Positions 47,781 through 59,791 of a stretch of DNA of 64,000 nucleotides are shown here, piece by piece. The stretch spans positions 11,715,819-11,779,818 of the forward strand of contig JAJEKV010000003.1 of NCBI GenBank assembly GCA_021234155.1, written 5' to 3'. The translations under genes were made by a program, and so were the position numbers. Below the pieces are notes generated by a model. That model searched no databases. It was not told the DNA's origin and worked only from the letters and a program-made list of their open reading frames with translations. The first letter of the stretch is position 1; each line of letters begins with the position of its first letter. Source of the stretch: Isoetes taiwanensis. Its lineage: Eukaryota > Streptophyta > Lycopodiopsida > Isoetales > Isoetaceae.

Positions 47781-50700
47781 TTATAGAATTATGACTAAGT
47801 GTTCCCTCAGACTCAGAACATCCCTTATGAATTTCCCTATGCATTTGCCTTCTAAGAAAAAAAACTTCAACAAGGTTGATGCTGAAATATTATACTTGTT
47901 TCGAATTTCCAGATCTGGGGGGCACCTCAAGAGCACATGTTGTTCATCCTCCACTTCCTGCATATTACATGCTTTGCAATGCCTCATTTCATGCGGGATT
48001 CCACTCCATCTGCCTATTTCTACTCCAAGTCTATGTGAGCTGAGTCTCATTACGCTAATTAAATGTCTAAGCTTCGAGACATACTTTCTCGGAAGGTACT
48101 TAGCCTCTTGAAGTTTTGGATTAATACATCGTATGTAGAAATCCTTCTCAATCTCGGGGCTCTCCAGTTTTCATAATGACCTGCTCTTTTACCCATGTTC
48201 AAATATCCTCCTTGCGGTTAAGCATATAGATCGTGGGTATTTAACCCCCATTTCCACATCCACTCCGCAGCGTCGGCATACCAACCCTTCAATTTTGTCT
48301 CCTCCATTGCCAAACGCGGCAAGTTATTATCATCCCCTCCAAATCGTATCTTACAAAGATATGTAAGCAGTTTACACAAAGCTTCTGCCTCAACAGGCAT
48401 CATATCACATTCAGCAAGCATCATGTCATATGGTGTTTGTACCTTTGTGCCTAGCTCCGTTCTAAGGATTTTTTTTGAACCTTCTCTACCTTTTTCCATG
48501 TATCCGCTGCCAATCCCGGCCCCCAAACCTCACACCCATATAACAGTACTGTCTGAACAAGTACTCTATATAACATCCGTTTCATGTCAAAATTCCAAAT
48601 TTCAGCTTTGGCACTTCTACGTTGCATGCTATACAAGGCTTTGAGACCCGCATTCACTCTATGCTCTACGGCCATATTCCAGCTCGGACTTTTATCAACT
48701 TATACAAGTTTACCAGCTCAACTGGCACGCCTTTGTAGAAGAATAACAGATGATCTGTTTTATTTGCCCCAAAGACAACCTTTTTTGTTTTAGCAAGGTT
48801 TACTCGCATTTCTTTACTATCACAAAAATATGCCAGCGCATCCAAGTGCTTATGCATCCCTGCCACTGAGTGTGATAGGATGACTATATCATCCGCATAT
48901 AGCAAAAGCTTCAATATGTAGCAAAATAACAGGGGGTTCCAGGGGGATTTGATATAGATATAATTCTTGAAATCATAGACCATATCCCTAAAACAATTCA
49001 ATGGGTTATTATAAAAAAAAAACATAGATTTAAGATAAAAAATAGTCACATTAGCTCACTGGTTAGATTGGTTAAAGTAGTCTTATTAGGACATTGAGTT
49101 ATTTTGGTAGAGGTTCGAATCCCCGTATTTCATATTCTAAAAGCTTAAGCGAAACCGTATAGAGGCTCGATATACCATCAAAACCTTAGACAAACTCGTA
49201 TTCGACATCTTAAAATCATAGGCGTCCCCAATCATAATTGAGCATAATCGAAACGAGAGGTGTCCAGAGGCTCCAACATACAGTCTGGGCCGTCGAATTG
49301 ACAGATCCGACGACTGTGGTAGTCCAGGGTGCACCTTGTTTAGAATATGTAGCCCCCATGTTCAACCAACCAACTCTCCAGCTCGTCAATGAATAATCCA
49401 AACAAAGTTGGAGATAGAGGACATCCTTGCTTGACCCCAATATTACTGACCACAACACTATCACACTCTTTTACATAGGGTAGTGACAACTGAACTAAGA
49501 CTTTTTCGTATAGTACCTTAGCCGCTTGTCTTAGTTCCACTGGGACTCCAAGTAACTCCATTCTCTGCTAGAGATTATCCCTATTCACTGTGTCAAAGGC
49601 TTTAGCATAGTCTACAAAAAGAGCATATAAAGGCTTTCTCTTGCCAGTAACTGAATCTATCATGGCATGTAAAGTGATCAAATGGTCTATGGTAGACCGT
49701 TTAGGTCTAAATCCTGCTTGGCCCATAGCCCTGACTCCATTTTTTTCAGCCCACATATTAATCTTAGTGTTTAACATGGTAGCAAACAATTTTGCAAAGA
49801 AGCTACAAACCATAATCATCCTATAGTTACCTGGGTCTTTATCGTCTCCCGCTTTGTATAATGGAATAACTCTCTTAACTTGCCATGTGCGAGGAAAACC
49901 ATCTCTTACAGCCGCATTTAACAATTTTAAAAGCATCGCATGAACGGAATCCCCAGCCCACTTGAACATTTCTGCCACTAATCCCTGTGCGTCCGCTGCC
50001 TTCCCATTTGCTAGTTTACTTAAACCTTCTTCAAGATCTTCCGGGGTGAACTTGCATTCATCAGCAATGGGATATGTGATCTCTTCCACATCAGGAATAC
50101 CAGGCACATGATATAGCTTGCATACTTGTCCTAACAATGCATCAATGTCCAAGACAACTTCTTGTTTTACATTAGGCTTCAACTTGTTCCAAAATTGCTT
50201 AGGTTTAACCAATAACTCCTCTATTGTGCTGCTGCTTTTTATAGATGTACTGTTTCTTTCTTGATTTGGTCAACTTCATATACTCTTTCTTTGATTTTTG
50301 CCTTTCTATACCCTTCGCTTTCTTAAACTCTGCTCTCTTTGCCTGCAGTCCCTATCAAACCATGCATTGCAAGGGATGCCTTTCAATTTTCTCTGCGATA
50401 TGAAGCATTTGGCAGCAATTTCCAAGACCATTTGGGCAAGGGTCTTACTAATGGCACCTGCATCTTCTGGCCATTCTATTTCCAATGTCTTTTATTCACA
50501 CAATTTTCCATATTCCTCTGCTTTATTATATTGCATATAAATTCTATGTCCATATGGCACATGATCACTTTACTTTTTGATGTACATTTCTAACCCGCAG
50601 CTCAACTAATAAAGGTGCGTGATCCGTTATCTGAGGCATTGCTTCCCCTATATGGAAATCCAACATCTGCTTTGCAAGACATGTCCTAGCCAAAACCAAG

Positions 50701-51415
50701 TCTACAACACTAGCATCCCTGCATGTTAGTTTACCAGAATGCAGAAATTTGCTTATACCATTATATATAAGCAAGTCCAAGCCACTGCACATGTTAAGCA
50801 CATGATTCCCTTGTGGTGTGGGCCATCTTATTTTATCGAGAGATTCACGATGCCACCCATATTCTTTTACCTCCGATTCATCTAGCATTTCCAACCACAA
50901 CGGATCCCCTTCCGAGCTCACAATTGCTGCTTGTTTATTGGCAACTCTCCCATTAAAATCTCCCATCAGCATAACATCTCCTTCTTGCAGAAATGCCATC
51001 GCATCTTGCTCTAGCTGGAAAAAAGGGTCGTCCCTGTCCAGACTCCCAGCGTTATACACTGGTGAACCACGTGGGGGAAAGTAACAACCTGCAATAAAAA
51101 TTTTCCCAAACTGCCCAGGAATTTCAATCCAAATTTGTTGCAAAGAACCACGCTGTAGCTAGCTTTACCATATGTCTGACACTTTTTCTAACATAACACG
51201 CAATTCCTCCATGCCCTTTTAACCTCCATGATTTTTTATACTATACAGAATGAGCAGAATAATATCATTTATTTCCGGTAAACCTTTCTCTTCATGTTCA
51301 CAAGTTTCTAGAAAAAAAATAACATCAACATTCTCAAGCATAAAGCTAATTACATCTACTTTAAACTGACTAATAGAGTCAATATTCCAGCACATGATCC
51401 TGATCCTGGTGGTCT
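47781..51415 (-). pseudogene. LINE C ORF2, broken
   Basis: The frame after the ORF1 TAG (51425-51423) reads VVETTRIRIMCWNID, the first endonuclease strand. It continues with FLETCEHEEKGLP, DVMLMGDFNGRVANKQ and ITDHAPLLVELRV. The RT has VIPLYKAGDDKDPGNYRMI, FVDYAKAFDTVNRDN, VKQGCPLSPTLFGLFIDELE and, beyond the SINE insert, LLLYADDIVILSH. The C-terminal zinc motif is CKACNMQEVEDEQHVLLRC. Frameshifts lie near 50290, 49565 and 48700. The gap in RT is explained by the insert with its 10-bp duplication. Confidence 0.88.
48923..49343 (+). mobile_element. SINE-like insertion with pol III promoter boxes
   Basis: The insert is flanked by AATATGTAGC on both sides (48913-48922 and 49344-49353), a 10-bp target duplication inside the RT of LINE C. 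It contains TAGCTCACTGG (49052-49062, A box) and GGTTCGAATCC (49112-49122, perfect B box) about 50 bp apart. The sequence cannot fold as a complete tRNA (no matching acceptor stem), so it is a tRNA-derived SINE rather than a tRNA gene. About 120 bp precede the A box, which is unusual for a SINE head. Confidence 0.75.
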
Positions 51416-51422
51416 CGACTAC

Positions 51423-52205
51423 CTATGCCACAGTATCCACCATTATCTTACCTCGTCGCCAGCGCACCTTCTGCCCATTCTGTTTTGCTTCCTTCATTAT
51501 TTGTATCTGCACTTTATGTTCTTCCAACTGCGCTTTAGTGAGATCCTCATTGATGAACACTGAAGTACCTTTCAAGTTTGCATGTTTTCTAAGCACTTGC
51601 AATTTTTTTTCACAGTTACTAAATTTTACAATAATATGTCTGCCATTGTTATTCTCTTTTCCAATGCGAAAGGCTTCCATAATTCCTGCATCCTCAATCT
51701 GCAATTTCTCTTCAAGAAAATTTTCAACCACGTGCTTAGTATTCTCTTTAGCAACCTCAGGCATGCCAAGTATACGAATATTCAGTGCCCTTGCCTTCTT
51801 TTCTTATTCTTCCCTGTAGGCTTCAAACTGATTTTTAATTTCAAATACATCACATGCTTTCGTTTCTTATTCTTCCCTGTAGGCTTCAAACTGATCTTTA
51901 ATTTCAGAGATATCATGCGGCCTGCTTGCAGCTTCTGGAGCTTTATTACTCATATCATGCTTAAATTGCTCAAGGGCAGATCGCATCAGTGCTTTGAATT
52001 GCTCAAGTTCATTAAGCATATGTGTTTGGCATCTATTTATTTCGGATTGTACATGAGCAAGAAGAAAGTTTTTCAAATCATTCATCATACCTTGGACCGC
52101 TTGCTCCATGGAAATCTTCACTGTGCGCACAGAACCGTCCACTGCTTCTCTCATGTGCTCAATAGCTGCAAACAAGTCTCCGCCTTTAGTCATCAGATTC
52201 ACCAC
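51423..52205 (-). pseudogene. LINE C ORF1, broken by a tandem duplication
   Basis: The N-terminal half is a long helix (EINRCQTHMLNELEQFKALM) preceded by VNLMTKGGDLF. The C-terminal half has ENFLEEKLQIEDAGIMEAFR, GRHIIVKFSNCEKK and GTSVFINEDLTKAQLEEHKV, the same RRM and C-terminal pattern as LINE A. A direct duplication of about 45 bp (51799-51843 and 51863-51907, period 64) sits between the halves and breaks the frame. The position equivalent to the LINE A start ATG reads GTG. Confidence 0.85.
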
Positions 52206-52499
52206 TTCGTTGGTTTTTAATCAGATCGCTTCGATTAGATCGAAAGCGATCCTAAGGAAGATGCCACGGCAATGCAAGAACCAGGGCTACCACAGAGTTC
52301 AGAAGTTACACAAGCTGCAACCTCGACCTGTTCACCTGTGGCACAGACTTTTGATAATTCAGATTGTTTGGATGCCGATTTGAGCAGGTCTGTCATCTTT
52401 ACGCTTGCAACAGAGTAGCTAGTCCTCCCTTTTGGTAAATCGAGCTTTTTGGACAATCTATCATCCCTTCCTTCAGCCAATCCCAATCCAACAATTCAT

Positions 52500-52849
<350 letters not shown>

Positions 52850-55290
52850 TTGTTACGTCTATGGGAGGCCTCACAGGCCTATTAGATGACAAGTTTTATA
52901 CAGTGTCATAGAATAATAGATGAGTCTCAGAATCCTCATCTAGTTCCTCGCTCTCGCTCAAATCCTCATTTTCTTCTAGTAAAGTATTTACATTTTTTAT
53001 ACAACTCTCTCTATGCTGTAAAATTTCAATCATATAGGACCCTATCTGGTCTCCTTGTAACATGAAAAAAGTTTTTAGATTTTCAGCAGTTATATCAAAA
53101 CGATTTCTTATCAGCTGGTATGTTGGACATCTTAGCAAAACATGGTCTTCGTCTTCTATATCGTCCCCTCCACAAACTTTGCAATTACGCAGGTCTCTTG
53201 GAGTAATTTGACTCCATCTACCAACTTCCACTGCAAGGTGATGTGAGATAAGCCGCATTCTGCATATTGTGTGTCTTTTTTTATTCGAAATATTCTCCTT
53301 TAAGTAGGTTGCTGCCTGTAGGGTTGGGTTCATGTTGTGCCTGTACAAAAGCATCTTCGTCTTGGGATTCTGCCATATTTTCTTTAATACTTTCTCATGT
53401 ACCCATTCTCTCAAATTATCTTTTATCCGAATTGCATCATCCCATTTGATATCCCACTTATTGAGCCACTTTTTCACATCATCAAACCATCCCTTTTCTG
53501 CACTCATTAGCAAAGCCTGCTTTGGGATTCGATTGTCATCCATCTGCATTACTTTCTTAACATATCTGATGCATCTAAGTATTGCTTCTCCCTCAAGAGG
53601 CATTAGACCTACTTCTGTTAGCATCATCGGATATGGGGTCTGCACTTTTACTCCTAGTTCCAGACGTAAGAATTTCTTCAGTACCTGTTCAATGTCCTCC
53701 CATAAGCATTGTGGCAGACTTGGGCCCCATATTTCGCACCCATACAAGATGACACTCTGGACTAAAGATTCAAATAGTCTAACCTTCAGTGGCCAAGACC
53801 ATAAGTAGATTCTTCTACACATACTTTGCACGGAGTATAATGCCTTCTGTCCTCCCTGCATGCATTCCATTTATGGTTCCTGCTCATCTCTAGCCCTAGA
53901 TATTTATATGTTTCACATGCTTGCACAACGCTGCCTTTATATCTGAACGTGTGATCTTGCCTAAGTGCCCCAACTGTCATAATGTTAGATTTCTCTAAAT
54001 TTACTTGCATTCCCATCTCATCACAGAATCTAGCAAGGACATCTAGGTGTTGCTGCATATGCTCTTTTGTGCGTGCAAACATAACAATATCATCAGCATA
54101 CATAAGCAATTGAACAACATACCCGTGTATTTGTGTGCCTCCTCCACTATTGGCCCTTAGCATCTCTTCCAATCCATCAATAAAGAGTCCAAATAAGGTC
54201 GGGGACATTGGTTGTTTTACTCCGACGTTGCTTTCCGTTATCTCCTGCACATTTTATGAGAAAGGCATAGATAACTGTACGAGCACCTTTTCATACAATA
54301 TGCAGATGTTTTGAAACCTGCAATTTTGCCATTCTTTCCCAAAGCTTTGATCTCGGCACTTTATCAAATGCTTTCTTAAAGTCAATGAAACATATATGAA
54401 CTGGCTTTTTAGTGCCTTTTACGGAATCAAAAATGGTTTTCAAAGCAAGCAAATGATCTATGGTAGATCTATTCTGTCGAAAACCAGCCTGGGATTCTGC
54501 CCTCTTTCCATGTCTTTCAGCCCAGTCACTAATTTTTCTCTCTATAATAGTTGCAAATAGTTTCGAGAAGAGACTACTTACCATAAGTGTTCTATAATTA
54601 TTTGCTTCTGTCATCGGGCCGCTTTTATGTATCGGAACCACTCTATTCCATTGCCATGTTTGAGGGAATCCTGCTCTCATGGCTGCTGTAAACATCTTTG
54701 CAACTATTTCATTCACACTATCCCCTGCCCACTTCAAGTGTTCCGCACATAAACCATACGAGTCTCTTGCCTTACCATTTGCCAAGTTCATAATACCTTC
54801 CGCTACCTCCTCCTTTGTGAATGCAAGATCAGATTGCACCTTGACTTCCTCTGGGATAGCGTCATCGTGATATAATTGCACTACCTGTTTTCCTTGCTTC
54901 AGCTTACTCCAAAAGAGCTTAGGCTCTACAAGATATTGATCAAGGAGTGTCTCTTGCTGTTTCATGACAAATCTTCTTTTTTTTTCAATCTAACCAGGCT
55001 TCTATATTCTTTTTTACATGCTCCCCTTTGGATAGCACTACACCTTCTTAGCTTTTTCTTAGCATCTCGGCATTCATGATTGTACCAAGAGTTGCACTTT
55101 AATCCTTTATAGACACTTTGGGAAACAAAACATTCCCTTGCAGATTCCGTCAGGATTCTATGCAAGTCTATGCTCATGTCATTGACATCTTTATCCAGAT
55201 TCATCTCTGCAAGTTTTTCCTCCACCATCTCTTTGTATTTATCAGCCTTCCGCGGATTCAGTTTTACTCCCCGAGTTTGTGAAGGTGGCA
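52850..55290 (-). mobile_element. LINE D, 5'-truncated, third family
   Basis: Minus strand. It retains the linker after the endonuclease, the RT and the C-terminal domain, and has lost ORF1 and the endonuclease. The 3' end has an AGGCCT stem-loop followed by TAGACGTAA, as in LINE A (TAGACGTAATAAA). The 5' edge coincides with the outer end of the foldback element at 55297. Confidence 0.88.
52896..55290 (-). pseudogene. LINE D ORF2 remnant
   Basis: Starts SQTRGVKLNPRKADKYKEMV with CNSWYNHECRDAKKKL in the linker. The RT has RVVPIHKSGPMTEANNYRTL, SQAGFRQNRSTIDHLLALK, HICFIDFKKAFDKVPRSKL, SPTLFGLFIDGLEEM and QLLMYADDIVMFART. The C-terminal domain has CKVCGGDDIEDEDHVLLRC. Frameshifts lie near 54965, 54290 and 53830. 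The palm residues Asp and YADD persist but the reading frame does not. Confidence 0.88.
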
Positions 55291-55296
55291 TGTGTT

Positions 55297-56279
55297 TTGA
55301 AGGAGGGAGGGGGAGGGAGGGAGGGAGAGAGCAACATAGATGTGAAAATAAGGATCTTGAGGGATCAAAGAGGCTACATAAAGAGATCAAAAGGAGTCCA
55401 GACAGCAAAAAATGCCAAAACTTATCTAAAAATCTAAGTCTAATCTTCTGATATATATAGTACAATGGCATTTGCCCAAAATAGCAAAGAGTTAGCCGTT
55501 TTTTGGATCTTCGGTTACCTAATTCCGTGATCTCTACCATAACTCGTGGAATCATTATTGCCATAATGAGTGGCACTTCTTCTTCTTGGTTGACGTGGCC
55601 TTAGCTCCTGACATGGATGCTTGACTTTTGCCCTTTGGCTCTTTTCTGTACCTCAGAAATAGAGTTGCACATTTCCCTCCTCCAAAGACCATACTAGTTT
55701 CTCTCTCCTCTGAGTGTTCTTTGGTGTTGGGGGGGAAGGGGGGTGTTAGTCCCGTGCACCAAATTTTCCTCCTCCAGAGACCGTACCAGTTATTCTCTCC
55801 TCTGAGTGTTCTTTGGTGCGGGGGAGGGGGAGTGTTAGTCCCGTGCCCCAAAGCACATGACTATTTCTAAGGTATAGAAAAGAACCAAAGGGCAAAAGTC
55901 AAGCATCCATGTCAGGAGCTAAGGCCACGCCAACCAAGAAGAAGAGACCACGAGAGTCCATGGCATAGGGAATCCATGGCTCGTCGATTTTCAGTGCCAC
56001 TCATTATGGCAATAATGATTCCACGAGTCATGGCAGAGATCATGGGATTAGGTAACGGAAGATCTATGACAGACTCTTTGCCATTTTGGAAAGAGGCCAT
56101 TGTGCTATATATACCAGAAGATTAGACTTAGATGTTTAGACAAGTTCGGGTATTTTTTGTTATCTCAACTCCTTTTGGAGCTCTTCATGTATTCTCTTTT
56201 ATCCCTCAAGATCCTTATTTTCACATCTGTGCTACATTCTCTCTCTCCCTCCCTCCCTCCCTCCCTCCCTCCCTCCCCC
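55297..56279. mobile_element. Foldback element with long inverted arms
   Basis: Arms 55297-55667 and 55861-56279 are reverse complements at high identity; the right arm has an extra block of about 50 bp. The outer ends are (GGGA)n on the left and (TCCC)n on the right. The middle (55672-55852) is a tandem duplication of a unit of about 92 bp containing TCTGAGTGTTCTTTGGTG. Both arms have TATATATA followed shortly by ATG; on the right arm this gives an open frame of 62 codons (56100-55912, MASFQNGKESVIDLPLPNPM). No transposase is present and no target duplication was found. Confidence 0.8.
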
Positions 56280-56280
56280 G

Positions 56281-56302
56281 TTCTGACATTGCAAAGCCCA
56301 CA
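56281..56302 (-). pseudogene. Displaced end of the gene fragment split by L1
   Basis: On the minus strand this continues the fragment at 62791-62581: after the L1 it reads TGTGGGCTTTGCAATG, the same as the end of the plus-strand copy at 41236-41251. This fixes the L1 insertion point. Confidence 0.7.
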
Positions 56303-56309
56303 TGACATT

Positions 56310-56346
<37 letters not shown>

Positions 56347-56679
56347 AAAGTAAGAGTTGGTTTTGTCATTAATTATAAAATCTCAGATACATTGTCATTG
56401 TATGCCTTTATAAATAAGCATACCAAAATGTGTATCATAATCAGCAAATAACAATAGGACACTGAAGATAAGTTTGTATCCAATGATAGTGATGAGCAGC
56501 TACAATTAGGAAGATCCAATAGTATTCACGTTCTTGTAGAGCAGAAATTTTTGTAACTTCCACAATGCATAGAAGAAATTGTGGACCTTGAAAGAAAACT
56601 GATAACCTGCCAAAATTGAATCCACCAAGAAGGTAAGCCACTAAATTAAATAAGAGCAAAAAGTGTGTTTTCCAGGATG

Positions 56680-59436
56680 TCATCTAAAGCAAAAAGAATG
56701 ACCCATAGAAATCCAATATCTGATGAATTTAAAGGCAATTTTGTCGAGAATTGGATTTCCATGAATGGATTTCCAAATAAACTTCCCAGCTAGAGCTTGT
56801 GCTTGTCTGAAAATATTTTTGCATCCTAAACCACCAGAAGACTTTGGTTTGCAGATAGAATTCCAGTTTACCAAATGACTACCCTTCCAAATAAAGTTCC
56901 TGAGGGTTTTCTCAAGCTCCAAATAAACACATTTTGGAGCCACTAAGGCTGTTGAAAAGTACACATGAGAGCTAGCAAGAACAGCATTAGCAATAATAGT
57001 TCTGCCTGCAAGAGAGAGATAATTCCTGTAATTGTTCAGCTTCTTTTTGATTCTCAAAAGAATAGGGTCCCAAAGTCCTTTGATGCTATGATCCATAGCA
57101 AGAGGCATACCTAGTAATTTGGTTGCCTGACTGGAAAGAAGAACATTTATCCCAGCTAAAGTTGGAGTGCTAATATCTCCAATAACCAGACTCTTGTTCA
57201 AGTTCAAATGTATACCAGAGGCAGCAGAAAACTGACCTAGAATCTTGAGGAAAAGATTGATATTCAGAAGATCAGCATCAAGAAAGGAGAAAGTGTCATC
57301 AGCATATTGGAGAATAGTAATGCTATCATTGGAATTTGGAAGTTTTAAGCCTTTTAATTGAGTAGAATTCTGATAATGCATGATGACCTTAGTAAGAAGC
57401 TCAGCAGCCACTAAGAATAAGTAAGGAGCAAGAGGACAACCTTGTCTCACCCCACAAGAAAGAGGAAAGAAACCTGAAGGGACACCATTGATAAGAACAG
57501 CTGAGTTCGATCTAGCATTCAGACCATTAATAAGACTAATAAGCTTAGGAGGGAAACCAATTTTGGACATAGCAAAATCTAAGAAATCCCATCTTACAGA
57601 ATCAAAAGTTCTCTTGAAATCCAATTTGAGGAGAATGCAGTTTTGATTAGAAATTCTATTCCAATGCAAACCTTCCACCATAGCAGCCACATAATTATCC
57701 AAAATATATCTATTTGGAAGAAAGGCAGATTGATTTGGGCTAATATTTGTTTGGAGAAAGCTTTTAATTCTGAAGGCAATGATCTTTGCACAAAGTTTAT
57801 AGGTGGTGTTTGTGAGAGAGATTGGTCTCCAGTCTTGAAATTTTGAGGGGTGATCAACCTTAGGAATCAAGGAGATCAGGCCACTGGAAATAGAGGGGTG
57901 AAGATGATTAGAATTCCAGAAGGCAGAGACTAAGAAGATGAAATCATTTCTGAAAATATCCCAGAATTTGATATAAAATTCAGCTGGAAAACCATCAGGA
58001 CCAGGAGATTTACCATTACTAAAGGACTTGAGGGTGTCAAAGATCTCATTATGAGAAGGAATGGCAGTCAGAGACTCATCCATGGTTTGAAAAGGATCAG
58101 GTAAAATATTATTAACAGTGGAGTAAAAGTCGTTGGCATCCGAGATCTCATTGGGAGGAATTGGTTTACCTTTAAAAAGGTCCATGTATCTACTCTTGAA
58201 GAAATTTGCAATGTCAGAGTGAGAATTATATTTAATATCATGATCATCAATAGTCTCAGTAATAGAATTTCTAAGAACCCTACTCTTAGCTACCCTGAAA
58301 AAGAATCCTGAAGAGCCAGAGTCCATATCATTAGTATATTTGATCTTGCATCTGATAGCAGAGCCTTTAGCTTCATTTTCCTCAATATTTTTAAGTTTTC
58401 TCTCAAGAATTTCTTCCCCCACTTGAAGGTTAGAATTGGAAGGATCATTTTGAAGTAAAGATCTAATTTCCTTCATATATATGAGAAGCTGGTTTTTTTC
58501 TCTGCTGCACTGATCCTTAATAAGCTTTGACCAGTTCTTAATCCATCTTTTGACTTCCTTGATTTTAGAATAAAAAAGCTTCATAGGAAGCATATGATTG
58601 TCAGCAAACCTACTAGTAAGCTCATCATAGAAAGTTTTGAATTGGGAGCAGAAATTTTCATTCTCAAGAAATGAAGAGTTAAATTTGTAAGGAGTACTCC
58701 CTTCTCTTTGAATCCTGATAATATGGGAGGTATGGAGAAACTGAGGTTGGTGGTCAGAAATAGAGGTTCCTTCATCACTTGTTACATAACTATTATTCCA
58801 AAAGGCTGTAGATGGATTGGAAACATAGAATCTGTCAAGAGTACAGTAAACCCTTGCTCTATCCTTTTGCTTATTAGACCAAGTGTAGGTAGCAGTAGAA
58901 GAGGGGATATGAATCAAATTATTATCAGAGATAAGCAAATCCCAGTTCCCTTTTTCAGTTTTGGACATATTAATTTTATTGCCCAACTTAAGATTTCAAG
59001 AGGGGGTATTATTGAAATCTCCAGCAACAATCCAATTGTCTAGAGTTTGAGATTCCAACCAGCTATTAATTTCACTCCAAATAGGTTCCCTATCTTTTGG
59101 AGAGGTAGGAGCATAAATATTAATGATTCCAAAGGTGGAATTTGAAACAGAGTAGATCATGGCCTGCCAAGCTCTAGAAGGGCTGTTATAAAAGGAGGAA
59201 TGCTTGATGTCCTTTTTCCAGACAATGGCTAAACCACCACTAGCTCCAGAGGAGTTAATCCAAATTGAGGAAGAAGAAGGATAGATCCAATCTCCCAAAT
59301 TGCTACACTCGAAAGAGGGAAGTTTAAGTTCTTGCAGAAGGATTATATCAGCATTATACATCTTGATTTGAGCAATAGCCCTCCTTCTCTTCAAAGGACC
59401 TTTTATACCTCTAAGGTTCCAAGAAAGAATCTTCAT
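56680..59436 (-). pseudogene. L1 ORF2: endonuclease and RT, one premature stop
   Basis: Starts MKILSWNLRGIKGPLKRRR at 59436, about 919 codons. The endonuclease has WNLRG (Asn), LLQELKLPSFE (Glu), IVAGDFNNTPS (Asp, Asn) and TSISDHQPQFL (Asp-His). The RT has DGFPAEFYIKFWDIF, LIPKVDHPSKFQDWRPISL, NQSAFLPNRYILDN, LLKLDFKRTFDSVRWDFL, GVRQGCPLAPYLF and ILQYADDTFSFLD. A TGA at 58998-58996 directly follows GDFNNTPS; the frame is the same on both sides. The C-terminal RNase H of many plant L1s is not seen, and the frame ends after FKFIRYWISMGH. Not functional as it stands. Confidence 0.92.
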
Positions 59437-59791
59437 TACAAAGAGGAAGATGGAAAAGGAAGATTTATAATCTAGTCCTTCTTGATTTTCTCTTACTTCT
59501 GGTATTTTGAGCAGGAGTTTTATTGAGACCAGACAAGACCAATCCTAATTTATCCCCATCCTTTTTAGTAGATCTTTTCACAGAGTGACTCTTCTCAGGC
59601 TTAGGATCAATGCTAAAATTTTCATTTAAATATTCCTACCCTCCAGGAAAGAATTGAAACATAGGATTTATATTAATAGAACTTATATTAATGAGCAAGA
59701 ACTTGCCTGGTATTTTCTTTTTCTTGAAGCTCCACAATTTGAGTTTCTTCAGGGGTATCAGGAACAAAATCAGGAACAGTCTCAGGAGCAG

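Noticed and set aside
49042-49130. Functional tRNA gene
   Set aside because: A and B boxes are good, but no acceptor stem can be formed and the sequence lies in an insert with a 10-bp duplication, so it is a SINE.
56312-56345. T-run as a bacterial-type terminator or assembly error
   Set aside because: It is the poly(A) of the minus-strand L1 and sits exactly at the 13-bp target duplication.
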